Below are positions 45,705 through 56,358 of a stretch of DNA of 64,000 bases, in pieces. Position numbers and translations under genes: made by a program. The DNA is from Pseudocercospora fijiensis CIRAD86 (lineage: Eukaryota; Ascomycota; Dothideomycetes; Mycosphaerellales; Mycosphaerellaceae), in assembly GCF_000340215.1 (NCBI RefSeq), contig NW_006921543.1:434001-498000 (forward strand), read 5' to 3'. Numbering within the stretch: the first letter of the stretch is position 1; each line of letters opens with the position of its first letter. The notes under the pieces are model-generated. The model did no database searches, had not been told where the DNA came from, and saw nothing but the letters and a program-made list of their open reading frames with translations.

Positions 45705-46971
45705 TCAGAGCATCGCTTCAGTGATTGTCCACTGCTCAGGACCCGGCTTGTGCATGCCAACAACTCTCAAACCAACACTTTCCAACAAGTTCCTCATCTG
45801 CGCTTCACTTCTCTCCTGGCCCGCAAATAGGGACATCATGACAAAATCCGCTCTTGTGATGTACTGTCCAGGGTTCAGATCCTCAATGAGCTGATCATGA
45901 ATCAGAACTCTTGAATTTTGGTCCATGGCCTTGACGATCTGTCCAAGGAATTTGCGGCAACTTTCGTCGGGATGGTCATGGCATACACCGCGGAAGTAAT
46001 ATGCTCGTGCGCCTGGAGCCGTCAGGGATTCTGGGATGTAGCCGGCCAAAGTGCTGCTGAACTCACCTTTGACAGGTTGCTCTGTCATCATGTCATGTGC
46101 TGTGACTTCGACGTCAGGTATCTCCATGCCTTTCACGACAAATGGCAGATCTTGCAAGATGACACGACCCTTAGACGACGGGAAACTCTTTCTGAGGTTC
46201 ATGCACTGGTGACCGAAGCCGCCACCCCTGCGCTGGTCAGCGTCTGCCATTGTCGGACAAGATGAACTCACACGTCAACGAAAAGGACATCTTCAGGCGA
46301 AGTGCCTTCAAACAACTTTTCGAATGGGTAAAGCTTGGCGAGCTCGTCTCTATTAGTACTGCGTGCTATAGTCATGAAGTCTGGTAGTCAATCAGTCTAT
46401 GTCGCAAGGCACCTGCACTCATCTGGCGTACCATTGAAATATTTGCCCTGCTCTGGGTTGCCTTCGAGCCACTCGAACATTGTTCGGCTGTCATATGTCT
46501 TCTGCCAGACAGTGTTCTTCGGATCGGTTGCGACTTTGTAGCCGTTCTCTCGGAAGAAATACGGCATATCTGCTAGAGCTTTCATTGAGAAGAGCATGGT
46601 GTACTTGTCGCCAACTCTACCAGTGTCCGTCAAATCTTTCGTCAAGTCATTTGGGCCGTATGAGTCTACATCAATCTGGTCGACCATGCCGTGCGCTGCG
46701 AGGAGGCGCACAACCTTGGTCACAAGCATCTGGTCGTTGCCTTTGGCCTGTTGTGTGATCTGTGCGATGAACTGCGGGTTGGTCGACGAAGCGATGGCTT
46801 TGAAGATACCCATTTCGCATGCCAGTGTGGCAACTGCAAGCTCGGCCGGCTGTTATGCCCGCGTTAGTTGAAGGGGAGAAGACGCATTGGGGCATCACGA
46901 ACCGCCCATGATTGTTGCATAGATGTAACAGCAACCCCAGGAAAGAGAGAGTGTGTGGAGGAAGCAACCAT
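45705..46971 (-). CDS. O-methyltransferase, sterigmatocystin/aflatoxin OMT type
   Basis: Proposed exons 46971-46903, 46849-46432, 46380-46272 and 46227-45705, with introns of 53, 51 and 44 nt. Phases agree; 372 residues. SAM motif VDVGGGFGHQC spans the last junction. Further motifs are VILQDLPFVV, VEVTAHDMM, YYFRGVCHDHPDESC with the catalytic His, and SRVLIHDQLI. ELAVATLACEMGIFKAIAS is the dimerisation/winged-helix start. The first exon (from MVASSTHSLF) is the least certain; another start upstream is possible. Small-molecule O-methylation in secondary metabolism is the usual role, but no polyketide or peptide synthase lies in the window, so the substrate is unknown. Confidence 0.85.
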
Positions 46972-47174
46972 CTCAGCCGGCCTGGCAGTCTTCCCCGAAA
47001 CATCCTGTGAAATTGTGAAGTGCAGCTTTTGCTTACATCAGGGACAGAGCTTGATCAGTGAAACTTGCTGGGCAGAAACCCTGGAGGGACGAGCGATCGT
47101 GGTAAAGTGATAACTATTCCCAACTTGCCTGGTCAGATCGCTCATTGCTGTGGCCTCTTTGCTTGACCTGACAG
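46972..47174. other. Intergenic region
   Basis: Short gap between the start of the O-methyltransferase and the decayed end of the permease fragment. It may contain an additional 5' exon of the O-methyltransferase. Confidence 0.35.
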
Positions 47175-48040
47175 TCACCTGCCCCGAAACCTGAGCTCGA
47201 GCCATCGAAAAAATGGAAACGTGACAGCTGAAAGCCACAGGTCAATTCATGGCCGATATTGCCACCTCCAATCAACTTCGCGATGGGTGAGGTGTACCAA
47301 GCCTCGGACATGCCCATCAAGGCGCCCAGAAATCCGAAGACAAAAGCCATAATGCCAGCCCATCCAAATGGCAACTGATGAGGATTGTCCCAGTCGTCGA
47401 AGTTGTAGCGAGACCAGTCGCAGCGACGAAATATCAAGTGCTCTTCCGCTACGACAACAAGAAAAAATACGACCCAGTATCCAAGGATGTCCAGAAGGGT
47501 AATCAGAGACTCCTCAAATGATAGCGAAGCAAGATATCCCACGACCACCGAGACGATGAAGCCCATCGTCACGAACACAACTCTTTGTACCCGTATTGCC
47601 CATGGGCCAAAGTTCTGAGCTGCGATGGCGAAGCTGTATCCGTTTGGAATGTTGTTCTGCAGACCTCAGCAATGATCTCACACGAACGAGGGACCTCTCA
47701 CCGCAACTGAGCTTAAGCCAGCGAGCACGAGAAGGAATTTACCAAACCCCCCAGCTGGCTCGAGAGACTTCGCAAGCGGGCCACCAACACCATACGCAGC
47801 ATATGCCTCCGACCAAGCGACGTCGTCGGATACTCCATCATACATCGCCGCACCTAAAATCATGACAAGTACGGAAGGTAGCCAAATTCCAATAAAGGTT
47901 GAAAGTAAGAGCCTCCATCTAGGCGTGTTGATCGGCATCCTTACATTGTAATCAGCTGTCAGGTACGACCAAGAAAGCGACCAGGAACCATCCAGCGCTG
48001 CAAACCTTGTTCCGTGCCACTCTCTTTTCAGCTCTCAGTA
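47175..48040 (-). pseudogene. NCS1 purine-cytosine permease, C-terminal half, frameshifted
   Basis: Membrane transporter for purines/cytosine or related compounds (Fcy2-like) in its intact form. The readable part runs from about 48040 (WSYLTADYNVRMPINTPRW) through LLLSTFIGIWLPSVLVM and LGAAMYDGV. A 45-nt intron (47701-47657, GTGAGA...CAG) joins LAGLSSVA to NNIPNGYSFAIAAQNFGPW, then come LLDILGYWVVFFLVVVAEE and GMSEAWYTSPIAKLIGG. Near 47247 the frame must shift by one base: the family-like end LSAVTFPFFRWLELRF is in the next frame and stops at 47177. The first half of the membrane helices is missing. Truncation plus frameshift mark it as a pseudogene. Confidence 0.8.
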
Positions 48041-48539
48041 TCTGTGTTCGTGTCCGTATCGGCCATCATAGCCACGATTTTCAGCAATGCAGCCATGTCG
48101 ATGTAGCCACGTAGTCTTGAAACCTATCATTTCAGTCCTTAGGACGAAGTATTCTGAGCTCCAGTTCGCCGGTGTCGATCGTGTGTTACGTATTGAGGGC
48201 ACTCAATACGGTAGCCGTACGAATTGTCCACACAAATGTCGTCAGTCATCATTGGTTGCGGTTGAGATCGAGGTCCTATATGAAGCATGTTGATGTTGAT
48301 GTCGCGAGGAGCGATCGTGACAGCTTGCTGCAGGTAAGTGACTCTTTCTCCATTCCTTCTGCACGCGCATGCTATTTCACGTCGCCTACGATTGAAAGAC
48401 GACGAATACAGATCGCCATGGGAGAGCCTGGAACGATCAGATTTCCTGAGGAGGTCGCAATGGCACTGACGGCAGATGTCAACCGCCCAAGAAGATTCCC
48501 TACGTACACGTATCCTCAGGATGACCCGAGTCACCAGCA
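48041..48539. other. Border between decayed genes
   Basis: A splice-like pair (GTAAGTGAC near 48333 and TACAG near 48411) precedes ATG 48418, and a frame is open from 48172 to 48639. Its product matches nothing, and it lies out of frame with the oxidoreductase fragment that follows. Confidence 0.35.
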
Positions 48540-49118
48540 CGAGCTAGCATCATTGGATCTGCCACTGCGTACTACCACCACTTCTCACGAGGCCCTACGA
48601 ACGTACACCCCGACGGCCGAAAACAGCAGATTCACTTAATCCGAGGCAGCCCGAAACTATTCGCCTCTGCATCGGGCAAGAGTGGAGGGTTCGTTGCGGA
48701 GGATTGGTTCGGTCCAGCGACTGCTTCCCCAGGTGAGCTGACGTTTCGTCTGCACCAAGAGTTAGCGAGCGAGCATGATGGGTACAAGGATTGGGGATAT
48801 GGTCGAAGCACAGGTACTAGCCTCGCTGTAAAAGACATCGGCGGCAAAAGCGAAGAATAGATGGATCAAGGCGGTCCTGGAGCACAAGTTGCTAGCAGCA
48901 AGGTGGAGCAATATACAGACGGCGTCAACCCTGCCTGGCTCAGAAAGCGCAACGGCGATAATATCGACGTGATCAGTGAGGACGTCGGTGTTGCTCAAGT
49001 TGATCCGTTGCTCGTGAGTCTATTCTTCCTGCGACAGAGCATTTTGCAAGGCGCTACTCTTCATCATCTGGCAAAGCCGATCTCACGAAGCATCGACGAT
49101 CACCACAACTTCCCATAG
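48540..49118 (+). pseudogene. FAD-dependent oxidoreductase fragment (DAO/TDA3-like)
   Basis: The plus frame reads ASIIGSATAYY (remnant of the FAD-binding GGGIIGxxxA motif), then IHLIRGSPKLFASASGKSGG, FVAEDWFGPATASPGELTF, RLHQELASEHDG and WGYGRSTGTSLA. This is the N-terminal half of D-amino-acid-oxidase-like proteins of the Tda3 type. A TAG at about 48858 (after GGKSEE) interrupts; the frame then continues with NPAWLRKR and HHLAKPISRSID to 49118 and ends before the C-terminal half. The two glycines before IIG are replaced and no start is found. The TAG could be a CAG-to-TAG change. Confidence 0.65.
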
Positions 49119-49399
49119 CAGCCTTGGCATAGACACCGAAGGTCTTCAGCACTCTACTTCCTACCTCTGGTCTACGAGTGCCTGTCTCACCCTACGCCGT
49201 GCACAGCCTCGTTGTGAGGAGCCCGCTTTGGACGCAAGAAGCTGAGGCCAAGCATGGTCTAGGTACGTGACCATCATTCACTCCTGAAAGCCTCGGGTGT
49301 CGCGCTTGCACTTGCTGCTCTACTCTCGCCATATGCATGTGCATGTGCAGGGATGTGGGAAACTTTAAACTTTATTCCAAGTGAAGGTAGGAGGGCAGG
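49119..49399. other. Region left of the hAT insertion
   Basis: No gene recognised. The last 30 bp, joined across the hAT element to 53117 onward, can be read as a weak match to the N-terminus of histone H4 (see finding). Confidence 0.35.
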
Positions 49400-49407
49400 A
49401 CTTGGTG
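49400..49407. repeat. Target site duplication, left
   Basis: ACTTGGTG, identical to 53109-53116. Eight base pairs is the hallmark of hAT insertion. Confidence 0.9.
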
Positions 49408-52400
49408 CATAGTTATTGATTGTTGATTAATCACAATCACATAGCGAATATTACAATCACAACTGATTGTGAGTGATTAACTATATAATCAAATCATACA
49501 ATCAGTGCTAGTAGTAGTTATAGTTAAGAAGGAGGTATATTTATATGCTCTTAGCGTAGTTAACGATTAATACACTGTATCTAGCCGCTAGGTCGTTGTC
49601 TTCCGCCTCTTCTAATAATGCTAGCTCTTATAATAGTATATCTACAACGAGGCCTATTCTTAGCCAATTCTTTAAATACTTACTTATCCGAATATAGTTA
49701 CTACTAAGTTGTAAGCGCTCCTATAATATAGTACGGCGGCTCTAACTAAAGGTCCGTTCTAACTCGGCTAACATACTAAAGGCTAACAATACATTAATAG
49801 CTAGTTGTACGAGCGCTCGGTTTGAAGGTCGTTATTACAGCTACTACTTAATAGCGGTTATATAGACTAGCCTGTTCTTGCTATCCTTGCCTATAATAGG
49901 TAATATAGTAGGTATCGCTTAAATAAAGGTCTCGAAGGGGTCTTTATTAGTAGCAACTAGGTTAGTTTAAGACTTAATTTGCTATCGCTCGAGAGCAGTA
50001 AGACCTTCTAAATTACCTTTAGAAGTAGACGGCTAAGGGCTTCTATAGCGGCTATTATAGTCTTTCTATAGCAACCTTCTAAGGTCTAATAAGGTCTCAA
50101 TATCTACCTCCGAGCGCTTCTTAAGCTAGGTAAGTCGACGAGTTAGATATAGAAGTACTGCTATTGTATAGACGGCTGTCTGTTAGTTAAGACTGTAGTA
50201 CTTGTTAAATAGCTGTCTTGTAAGGCGGATTAAGCGGACAAGAGGCTTACGCCGTACGTTGTATTCGGCTAATTGAGTAAGATAGCTTCTTATATATTCT
50301 ATAGCTTCTTAATATAAATCTAGTATAACAGTATAGCCTTGTAGCTTAAGAGTAACCTCCTTAAAGGGCATAAGGAAGTTATAAGTATACTATAGAACCG
50401 AGTACTCGTCGCTAGTAAGCTAAGCCTCTCGTAGATACGGCATCCTATCGAAGAAGCTATTTAGAATTAGCCTTGTTTAAAGGGCTTCTTCTATTATAAG
50501 AAGCTATCTATTCTAGCGCGTCTCTCCTAGAATCTTAGGTGTTAAATAAGGCAGTTAAGGCTACGATTTACACACCTCCTTAAAGACGTTAAAGTTGTCG
50601 TTCGTCCGTAATAGCTTAGCGAGTGCGAATAGCCGTTATAATAGCCCTTATTTAGTAAAGGAGTCTACGTCTATATCTAACTACCTAGAAATAGACATAG
50701 TATTGCTGTCCTCTATTACTATCTAGTTAAACTCTTTACTCTTAGTAGACTCCTTGTCCTTAGCAAACATAAAGGCTTATATTATCCGATTAATAATATA
50801 GCTAATATAGCGGAGTTGACGGTCCTTCTAGTAGTTGAAGCTAGCCTGTCGTATATAGCCCTCGATGGATTTATAGAGCGTACTATTAGCAGAGGCATTG
50901 TTAGCAGTTAACTAGCTAATCTTGCTAGTTATACTAAAGACCTAGAAGCAAGGTATAATAAGCTAAGCGAGGAAGTTACCTATATATAAGCCGACCGGAA
51001 GTTGTAGCAAATCTGGTAGTACTTGAACGAGCCTGCCCTTCTTATCTATATACTAGCAATTAATAGCTTAGAAGTGCTTCTTGCCGTATTAAGCCTTCTA
51101 TGTATTAGTACTAAAGTAGAGACAGCTTATAGCACTAAGAAGGCGCTGTTTAACTCGTTCTCGCTAGCTCTCGAAGTTGTAAAGAATATAGGTATATAGC
51201 GACGTATACGAGCGTAGAAGTGCGTAGTCGGCTTATAGATTAGCCGTTAGAATAAGGTCTCTAAACTCCTTAGAAACAAGGGCGTTATAAGAGATACTAA
51301 GTCCTATAGCAAAGCGAGCGAGGGCATAGCGGAAGGCCTTCTTATCGATAGCGTTCTTAAGGATATTAATCGTCTTCTAAGCCTCTATATCCTCGTTCTT
51401 CCGCTAGACAGACAAGAAGTTAAGCTATATCTGTTTCTTGCTATTGTCTTCCTTCTCTTTTATACGACTAACGATAATCTAATGCTTATAGAATAGGTGT
51501 TTAGCGGCGTTACTAGATTGTAACTAAAAGCGCTCTAGATCGTTGTCCGAATAGTGTCTATAATAGAATACCTTATAGCGGCTGTTCTTTAGTCTCTTAG
51601 GCTCCTTATCCTTTAGAGGCCGCGAATAAGACTATAACTCCGGATCGCGCCTATTGCTCGCTCTTTTCCTTTTTCTAATAGTATCGGGGTCGGTGTTAGC
51701 TATATAGGTATTACTAAGGACGATAATAACTATATAGGAAGGAATAATAGGTTAGGTATTAGTCGAGGTAGTAGTTGACTTAGTAGCGTAGGATTTAGTA
51801 CCTCTCCGGCTTTATTATCTTCGAGGTCGCTAAGATCGCTAGAATCTTGTATAAATAGTATCCGTTGTCTATCGTGCGTTTCCCGTTATATTTCTTAGCT
51901 TTTACGGAAGTTTTCTAAGCGCCGCTATAAAGGCTTAGGGTTTTTGCGTATCTCTACTATAGTAAGGAAATAGTAGAAGTTATAAAAGAATAGAGGTTTG
52001 GAAAATTTAAGTTTAGCAGTGCTTACTAAGGTTCAAGGCGCGAGCCAAAGCCGCTCGGTTAGTAGACTCCGGAGGCTCCTATTAGGCTTCAAAGACCCTG
52101 AATAATATAATTAATAGGAACAGGCAACTAGAACACCGACAAGTCCTACTATTCTACTATTCTAATCCTTTATAATACCCTTAATACTACTATTACTACT
52201 ACTAATACACTCCTTTCCGAAAGCTTCAATAGCTAAGGCATTACGAGTACGTTATATAGCGAGCTCGACCTTTAATTCGCATTCCTCGCCCGTACGTAGT
52301 ATATACGACTAGCAAGCATAGGGGTTACTAAATCTGAAGTGCTTCGCCCTCTCTTCGACCCTCTATATACGCTTATAATAGACCTCGCAGCGACAGTCGG

Positions 52401-53108
52401 TTAGATATACGGCTATATAGTTGCCCTTCTTGCGGATATAATTATCGAAGGCTTCTTACTTCTTAGCAAAGACGTCGAGCTCGGCATTCTTCGTAATTAG
52501 TCGGTATTCTACGCCTTCGTATTCCTTTAGAATAAGGCGAGACTCTTATAATAACCCTTCTATAACCGTCTGCTAAGCCCCTATTTCCTTATACTATTAA
52601 TCGAGCTAATCCTAACCTTTTACCGTCTTCTTAGGGTTCTAACGAAGCCTCTTAGTAACCGGTTGTTCTTGTTCTTTATTAGAAGCGCTAGATATACTAT
52701 TAGCGATAGACGACTTCTCGATAGGCGGCTTGTTATCTACTAATTAAGTCTAAGTCTATAGCGGCGGTAGCGGTAGTAGCGACAATAAGGTATCTATAAC
52801 CTCCGATTTAGGCTCGCTATCCGATAGCTATACGATTAGCTATAGTAATCGCTAGTATTCGCTATTTACCTACCTCGATTACTTCTATGCGCTTCTAACC
52901 TATCGTTAGTACGAGATTGTATAAGGAAAGAGGTAGAAATACGATAATTTGTAGGATCTATATACGCCGTAGTATTGCTATTCTCTCCCTAAGAAACACC
53001 GAGTAATTGACTGATTATAATCACAATCACATGCTTAGCAATCACATTCACAATTAATGTAATTGTAAGTGATTATGTGATTAATCCAATCAACAATCAA
53101 CAACTATG
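49408..53108. mobile_element. hAT DNA transposon, 3701 bp, RIP-inactivated
   Basis: The ends CATAGTTATTGATTGTTGATT and its inverse AATCAACAATCAACAACTATG are flanked by the 8-bp duplication ACTTGGTG. Subterminal regions repeat ACAATCACA-type motifs in both orientations (49420-49505 and 53005-53100). The interior is RIPed and encodes a decayed hAT transposase on the minus strand. Confidence 0.93.
49640..52950 (-). pseudogene. hAT transposase relic
   Basis: Near the 3' end (about 49840-49670 on the minus strand) the frame reads LAINVLLAFSMLAELERTFS and then RLQLSSNYIRISKYLKNWL. These match the hATC dimerisation domain, whose usual form includes PATSAECERVFS followed by LKPDTIEALECLKSW. Upstream the track is interrupted by many TAG codons. 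An N-terminal Cys-containing part near 52450 (LTDCRCEVYYKRI) may be the DNA-binding finger. RIP rules out activity. Confidence 0.8.
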
Positions 53109-53116
53109 ACTTGGTG
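53109..53116. repeat. Target site duplication, right
   Basis: ACTTGGTG, identical to 49400-49407. Confidence 0.9.
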
Positions 53117-53145
53117 GGATTGCTTGCCGTCGCTTCTCTCTTCTC

Positions 53146-53290
53146 TCTCTATAAGGCACCGCAAGACGTCGCGCGACAACATCCAGGCCATCACAAAGCC
53201 AGCCATGTAAGTGCTGACTGCATTGACATGGACGGCACGACACGGCATGCTAACGTCCTGTAATCAGAGACCTCCAAACGAAGGTATGTA
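53146..53290 (+). pseudogene. Histone H4-like fragment
   Basis: RHRKTSRDNIQAITKPA is read at 53154-53205, close to RHRKILRDNIQGITKPA of histone H4. A GTAAGT donor follows directly at 53207, and a 16-nt exon-like piece lies at 53268-53283 (CAG before, GTATGT after). The piece does not continue with the H4 sequence RRLARRGG, so the gene is not intact. The hAT element lies directly upstream. Confidence 0.5.
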
Positions 53291-53299
53291 TCCCAAGCC

Positions 53300-53905
53300 T
53301 ACCTTACCATACTCACCGGCTGCATAGTCCACGCGTACGTTTCTTGGTTCATGCAATGTTTCATGCATAAGCTTACAGTGGGCTCTCCCAGAGCATCTCG
53401 TCAAGCAATGCCCGGTATGTGGGTCACTGTCTCTGCATGAGGCATGCTTACACGCTTCGTTCAGAAGGGCAGAGATCATGTAAGCGTGCTCGAAAATTCC
53501 GCTCGAGCTGGACCCTGACGTTGCCGTGTTGTAGCCAAAAATCGTTCAGCCAGCCCTCGCAAGTCTTGTCCTTACCCAATACCGCCGTCCCCCGGTGCCC
53601 AGAGCGCCACCCTCGTTGAGGCGACAATCGCTCTTGTCCGTGCTACTCAGTCAAGTGAGGCGTATATAGAGGAGTCGATTGAGAAAGTCCCCGCATCTAC
53701 TTCGAACTCCTCCTCGAGCGAACTTTCGGGGCACCTACCTAGACAAGAAGCGCATCTTCCAGTCTGGCTCTTTTTCAGCCAGCTCAGAGACCATCTACCG
53801 TGTAACCAGAGCTAACGTCTGAACCATAGAAGAAGAAAAAGATCGAGTATCGTAGTCCGCTGCAGCTTTTTGTGGGAATTACTAACGCTATGGAGGAGCG
53901 AGGAG
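53300..53905. promoter_or_regulatory. Upstream region of the micro-exon gene with TATA box
   Basis: CGTATATAGAGG (53661-53672) is a good TATA box, followed by CT-rich sequence near 53700. A 5' leader intron is suggested by GTAGTCCG (53851), the consensus branch site TTACTAACG (about 53880) and an AG just before ATG 53906. No gene is supported at 53300-53640. Confidence 0.5.
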
Positions 53906-54585
53906 ATGCCCAAGTGGGCCAAGTCGGAGGAAGGTTACCTCCGTGACTTGATCAAGGTCCTCGTATGTCACTCATGGATTGGGAGGTCTTGTGTTTGTCA
54001 GACAGGCTGATATTATAATATCTTTTTAGAAAGAGAGGGGCGCGCTGTGGGACGACAAGAGTATGGGCTTTGCTTCTCATAGTGGATCTTTACTGACTGC
54101 TCACCAGCCCAGCTTCTCTAGGACAATGGTATGGTCTCTTCCTGAGATTGCCCTTCGAGTTTGTGATAGCTGACTCAGTCGCAACGCTTTACAGCGAAGA
54201 AGGATGCAGAGCTTGGTATGCAATTGGTTCGATCACAGTCATTGCCTTTGGATGCTGACTATTTGCGCAGTCGACGTCAAGCGAGAGCTTGGTATGGCTT
54301 GTAGTATCGCGTTATCAACTTCTGCTGATTATGGACACAGCCACTCTTCGTGCCGAGATGGGTAAATGCGCAATGCAGATCACGTCTATAGTCAAAGTCC
54401 TATGCTAACACTGCTTAAGCTTCCCTCCAGGAGGAGCTCAGTACGTATCAAGACTCTACTGGTTCTATTTAGCAATGCTGTACTAATTGTATCGCAGACC
54501 TGCTAAGTTCGGTCAAGGTACATATCTGCTGTCGCCAGATCTTGCTCGCAGACTAACAGGCGTGATCTAGATTGAGACCTCTTAG
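53906..54585 (+). CDS. Micro-exon coiled-coil gene (one nonsense codon)
   Basis: Nine exons: 53906-53962, 54030-54060, 54108-54128, 54195-54215, 54271-54291, 54341-54361, 54420-54440, 54498-54517, 54571-54585. Exons 3 to 7 are each exactly 21 nt and phase 1; the introns are 47-67 nt, GT-AG, most with CTGAC/CTAAC-type branch sites. The product is about 80 residues: an N-terminal segment MPKWAKSEEGYLRDLIKVL (SANT/Myb-like at best), then one coiled-coil heptad per micro-exon, for example VDVKREL (exon 5) and ATLRAEM (exon 6). Exon 3 contains TAG at the fifth heptad position, where CAG is expected. Either the allele is null, or exon 3 is skipped, which keeps the frame. Function unknown; a dimerising nuclear or regulatory protein is a guess. 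Confidence 0.6.
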
Positions 54586-55090
54586 GTCGCTTCGCCGTCC
54601 GTGACATGAGGCAGAGAGTGTGCCGTTCTTCTTTAACCTAGAAGTCTACTTCTCTATACTGACAAACTATGCAGCAAGAATCAATAGCGATATGGGCGCT
54701 GGTAAGTTGCTGCGATCCTTGTCGAGAATACTCTAGACTAACATCGAAAAGTGCCCTCAAATGCAAGCTCTTGGAAGACACTATCGCTTACTACCTTGAT
54801 TCGTTCAGGTGCCACTAATCTGTTACTTAGGACACATTTATTTATGCCTTTTTCATCACTGTCGTAGCTACGTAGCATGGCGTGGAGATGACAGTATAAT
54901 TCTCCCACTCAGCCTTCATTGGCACGCTCTACCACAATACGAAATCAACTTGCGAAGTGTGTTCTGATACATTCTCGAATATGACCGCAAAGCTTAAGGC
55001 TACTTTTGTCAATCACTCAATTCAAGCTGTCAACTTTCAAGTGCCTTCCAGTCTTCCTGCCTTTACAAACTTCCACCACGGCATCCCAAT
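54586..55090. other. Region between the micro-exon gene and the LPMO-like gene
   Basis: A further intron-like segment (GTAAGTTGCTGCG near 54701, GACTAACATCGAAAAG end near 54752) suggests the transcript may continue. No frame connects convincingly. Confidence 0.4.
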
Positions 55091-55809
55091 CTATGAGAAG
55101 CCTCGAGCATGGCTCCTCTTCGAGCTGTTCGAGCCCGCTAGGGTGAAATCGATACAGCTCTGATAAGTCTGGTCGACCGGCGGTGGAGCGTTCCAGTGCA
55201 TCTGAATGACACACTCTCCTGCCGTGGCACATTTCCCGCCCAATGTATCCGGCATTGTGACCGTGAAATTTTGCCACTCAGCCTTCAGTGGCACGCTGGT
55301 AGAGGCATATTCGTCCCAGCTGGTCAAGTTGGCTGCTAGGATGCTGTTGGTTGCAGTGTCGACCACAGACACGTTGGCATAGCCAGTGTGTGGTGCGACG
55401 ATTTGGAAGTACATGGGAATCTCTTCGCCGGCAGAGAATGAGTGGACAGTGGCAGTATTTTCATCGTATTCCATGCCCTATGTAATCTGATATTAGCATC
55501 TGAGGATTATTATTTGAGTGAGTTTGCTTGCCTTGCACATCCAAAGATTGCACTTGGAGGCATCATAGTCGTCTTGGTTAGCTACAAGTGATTCCAGTGC
55601 TTGGATATTGCCGTTGATGTCCGAGTTCATCATGTTGTAGGCTTGCTCGCCGCATGCAGCGGAATAGGCCTCTGATCGCGTTCAGTCATGATCTAAGGCT
55701 GTATTGCTGGACATGACTTACCGCCTGGTTTGCGAGGAGCTGGCGTCTGGTAGTACCCGTGAGCGGCCGCCAGGCCAACCAGGGCAGACACAACAGCAAA
55801 ACTCTTCAT
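55091..55809 (-). CDS. LPMO-like secreted protein (chitin-binding type 4 fold)
   Basis: Exons 55809-55722, 55671-55532 and 55477-55091; 204 residues. Intron 1 (50 nt) is GTAAGT...CAG; intron 2 (54 nt) is GCAAGC...TAG, a non-canonical GC-AG intron supported by frame and by the motif WMCKGMEYDEN. The 16-residue signal peptide MKSFAVVSALVGLAAA is followed by HGYYQTPAPRKPG, so the mature protein would begin with His, as in copper-dependent lytic polysaccharide monooxygenases. The second copper His may be that of APHTGYANVSVVD. Cys pairs occur in SAACGEQA, CNLWMC, GKCATAGECVIQM and QSCIDF. The polysaccharide cannot be told; chitin or cellulose are possible. The AA family number is left open. Confidence 0.8.
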
Positions 55810-56358
55810 GGCGCCGGTGGGATATGCAATTTCTGTATTTCTGAAATGGATGTGTGAGCAACCAGTGCTCGGTCAAAGCCGAATGTACAGAACGAAAGTG
55901 ATGCTCGCGGAGCAGGAGGAAATGAGCGGTAAAAAGGAGTAGTAGGTCGACACTGAGAAATTCGGGAGGCGTCTATATATGCCCATTCCAAGGGTTCTTC
56001 TCGCGGACCACTATGCGGTCGATGTCTCACATAGACGTTCCTCGCGCCTCGTTGGTTCGATGGCGAGCGGATTAAAGGCCAAGGCGAGATGGTGTGCAGT
56101 AATCAGCCGCCATCATCTAATTTGCGATATAGCGGCTCATCAAGCATTCTTAAAATTTGATTAAGCATATATGATATAATCAAGTCGAAGTCGAACACGA
56201 CGGCTCGGTGTGTCGTTGTATGTCAATCTGAAACATGTGCAAGCGAGCCCACCCTCCGTCTCTTGGCGGTATGACAAGTCAATTATCCGAGAACGAACTT
56301 TCATACGCATTTATTGGTGGTTCTTCCTTGGTCGGCTTCGGAATTGATTCTTCGAACA
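55810..56358. other. Upstream region of the LPMO-like gene
   Basis: TATATATAGACGCCTCC on the minus strand (near 55980) is a plausible TATA box for the LPMO-like gene. Nothing else is supported; the right part is the 3' side of the SET/MYND gene. Confidence 0.4.

Noticed and set aside
48172..48639. Plus-strand frame of 155 codons
   Set aside because: Out of frame with the FAD oxidoreductase fragment it overlaps, and its product has no recognisable features.
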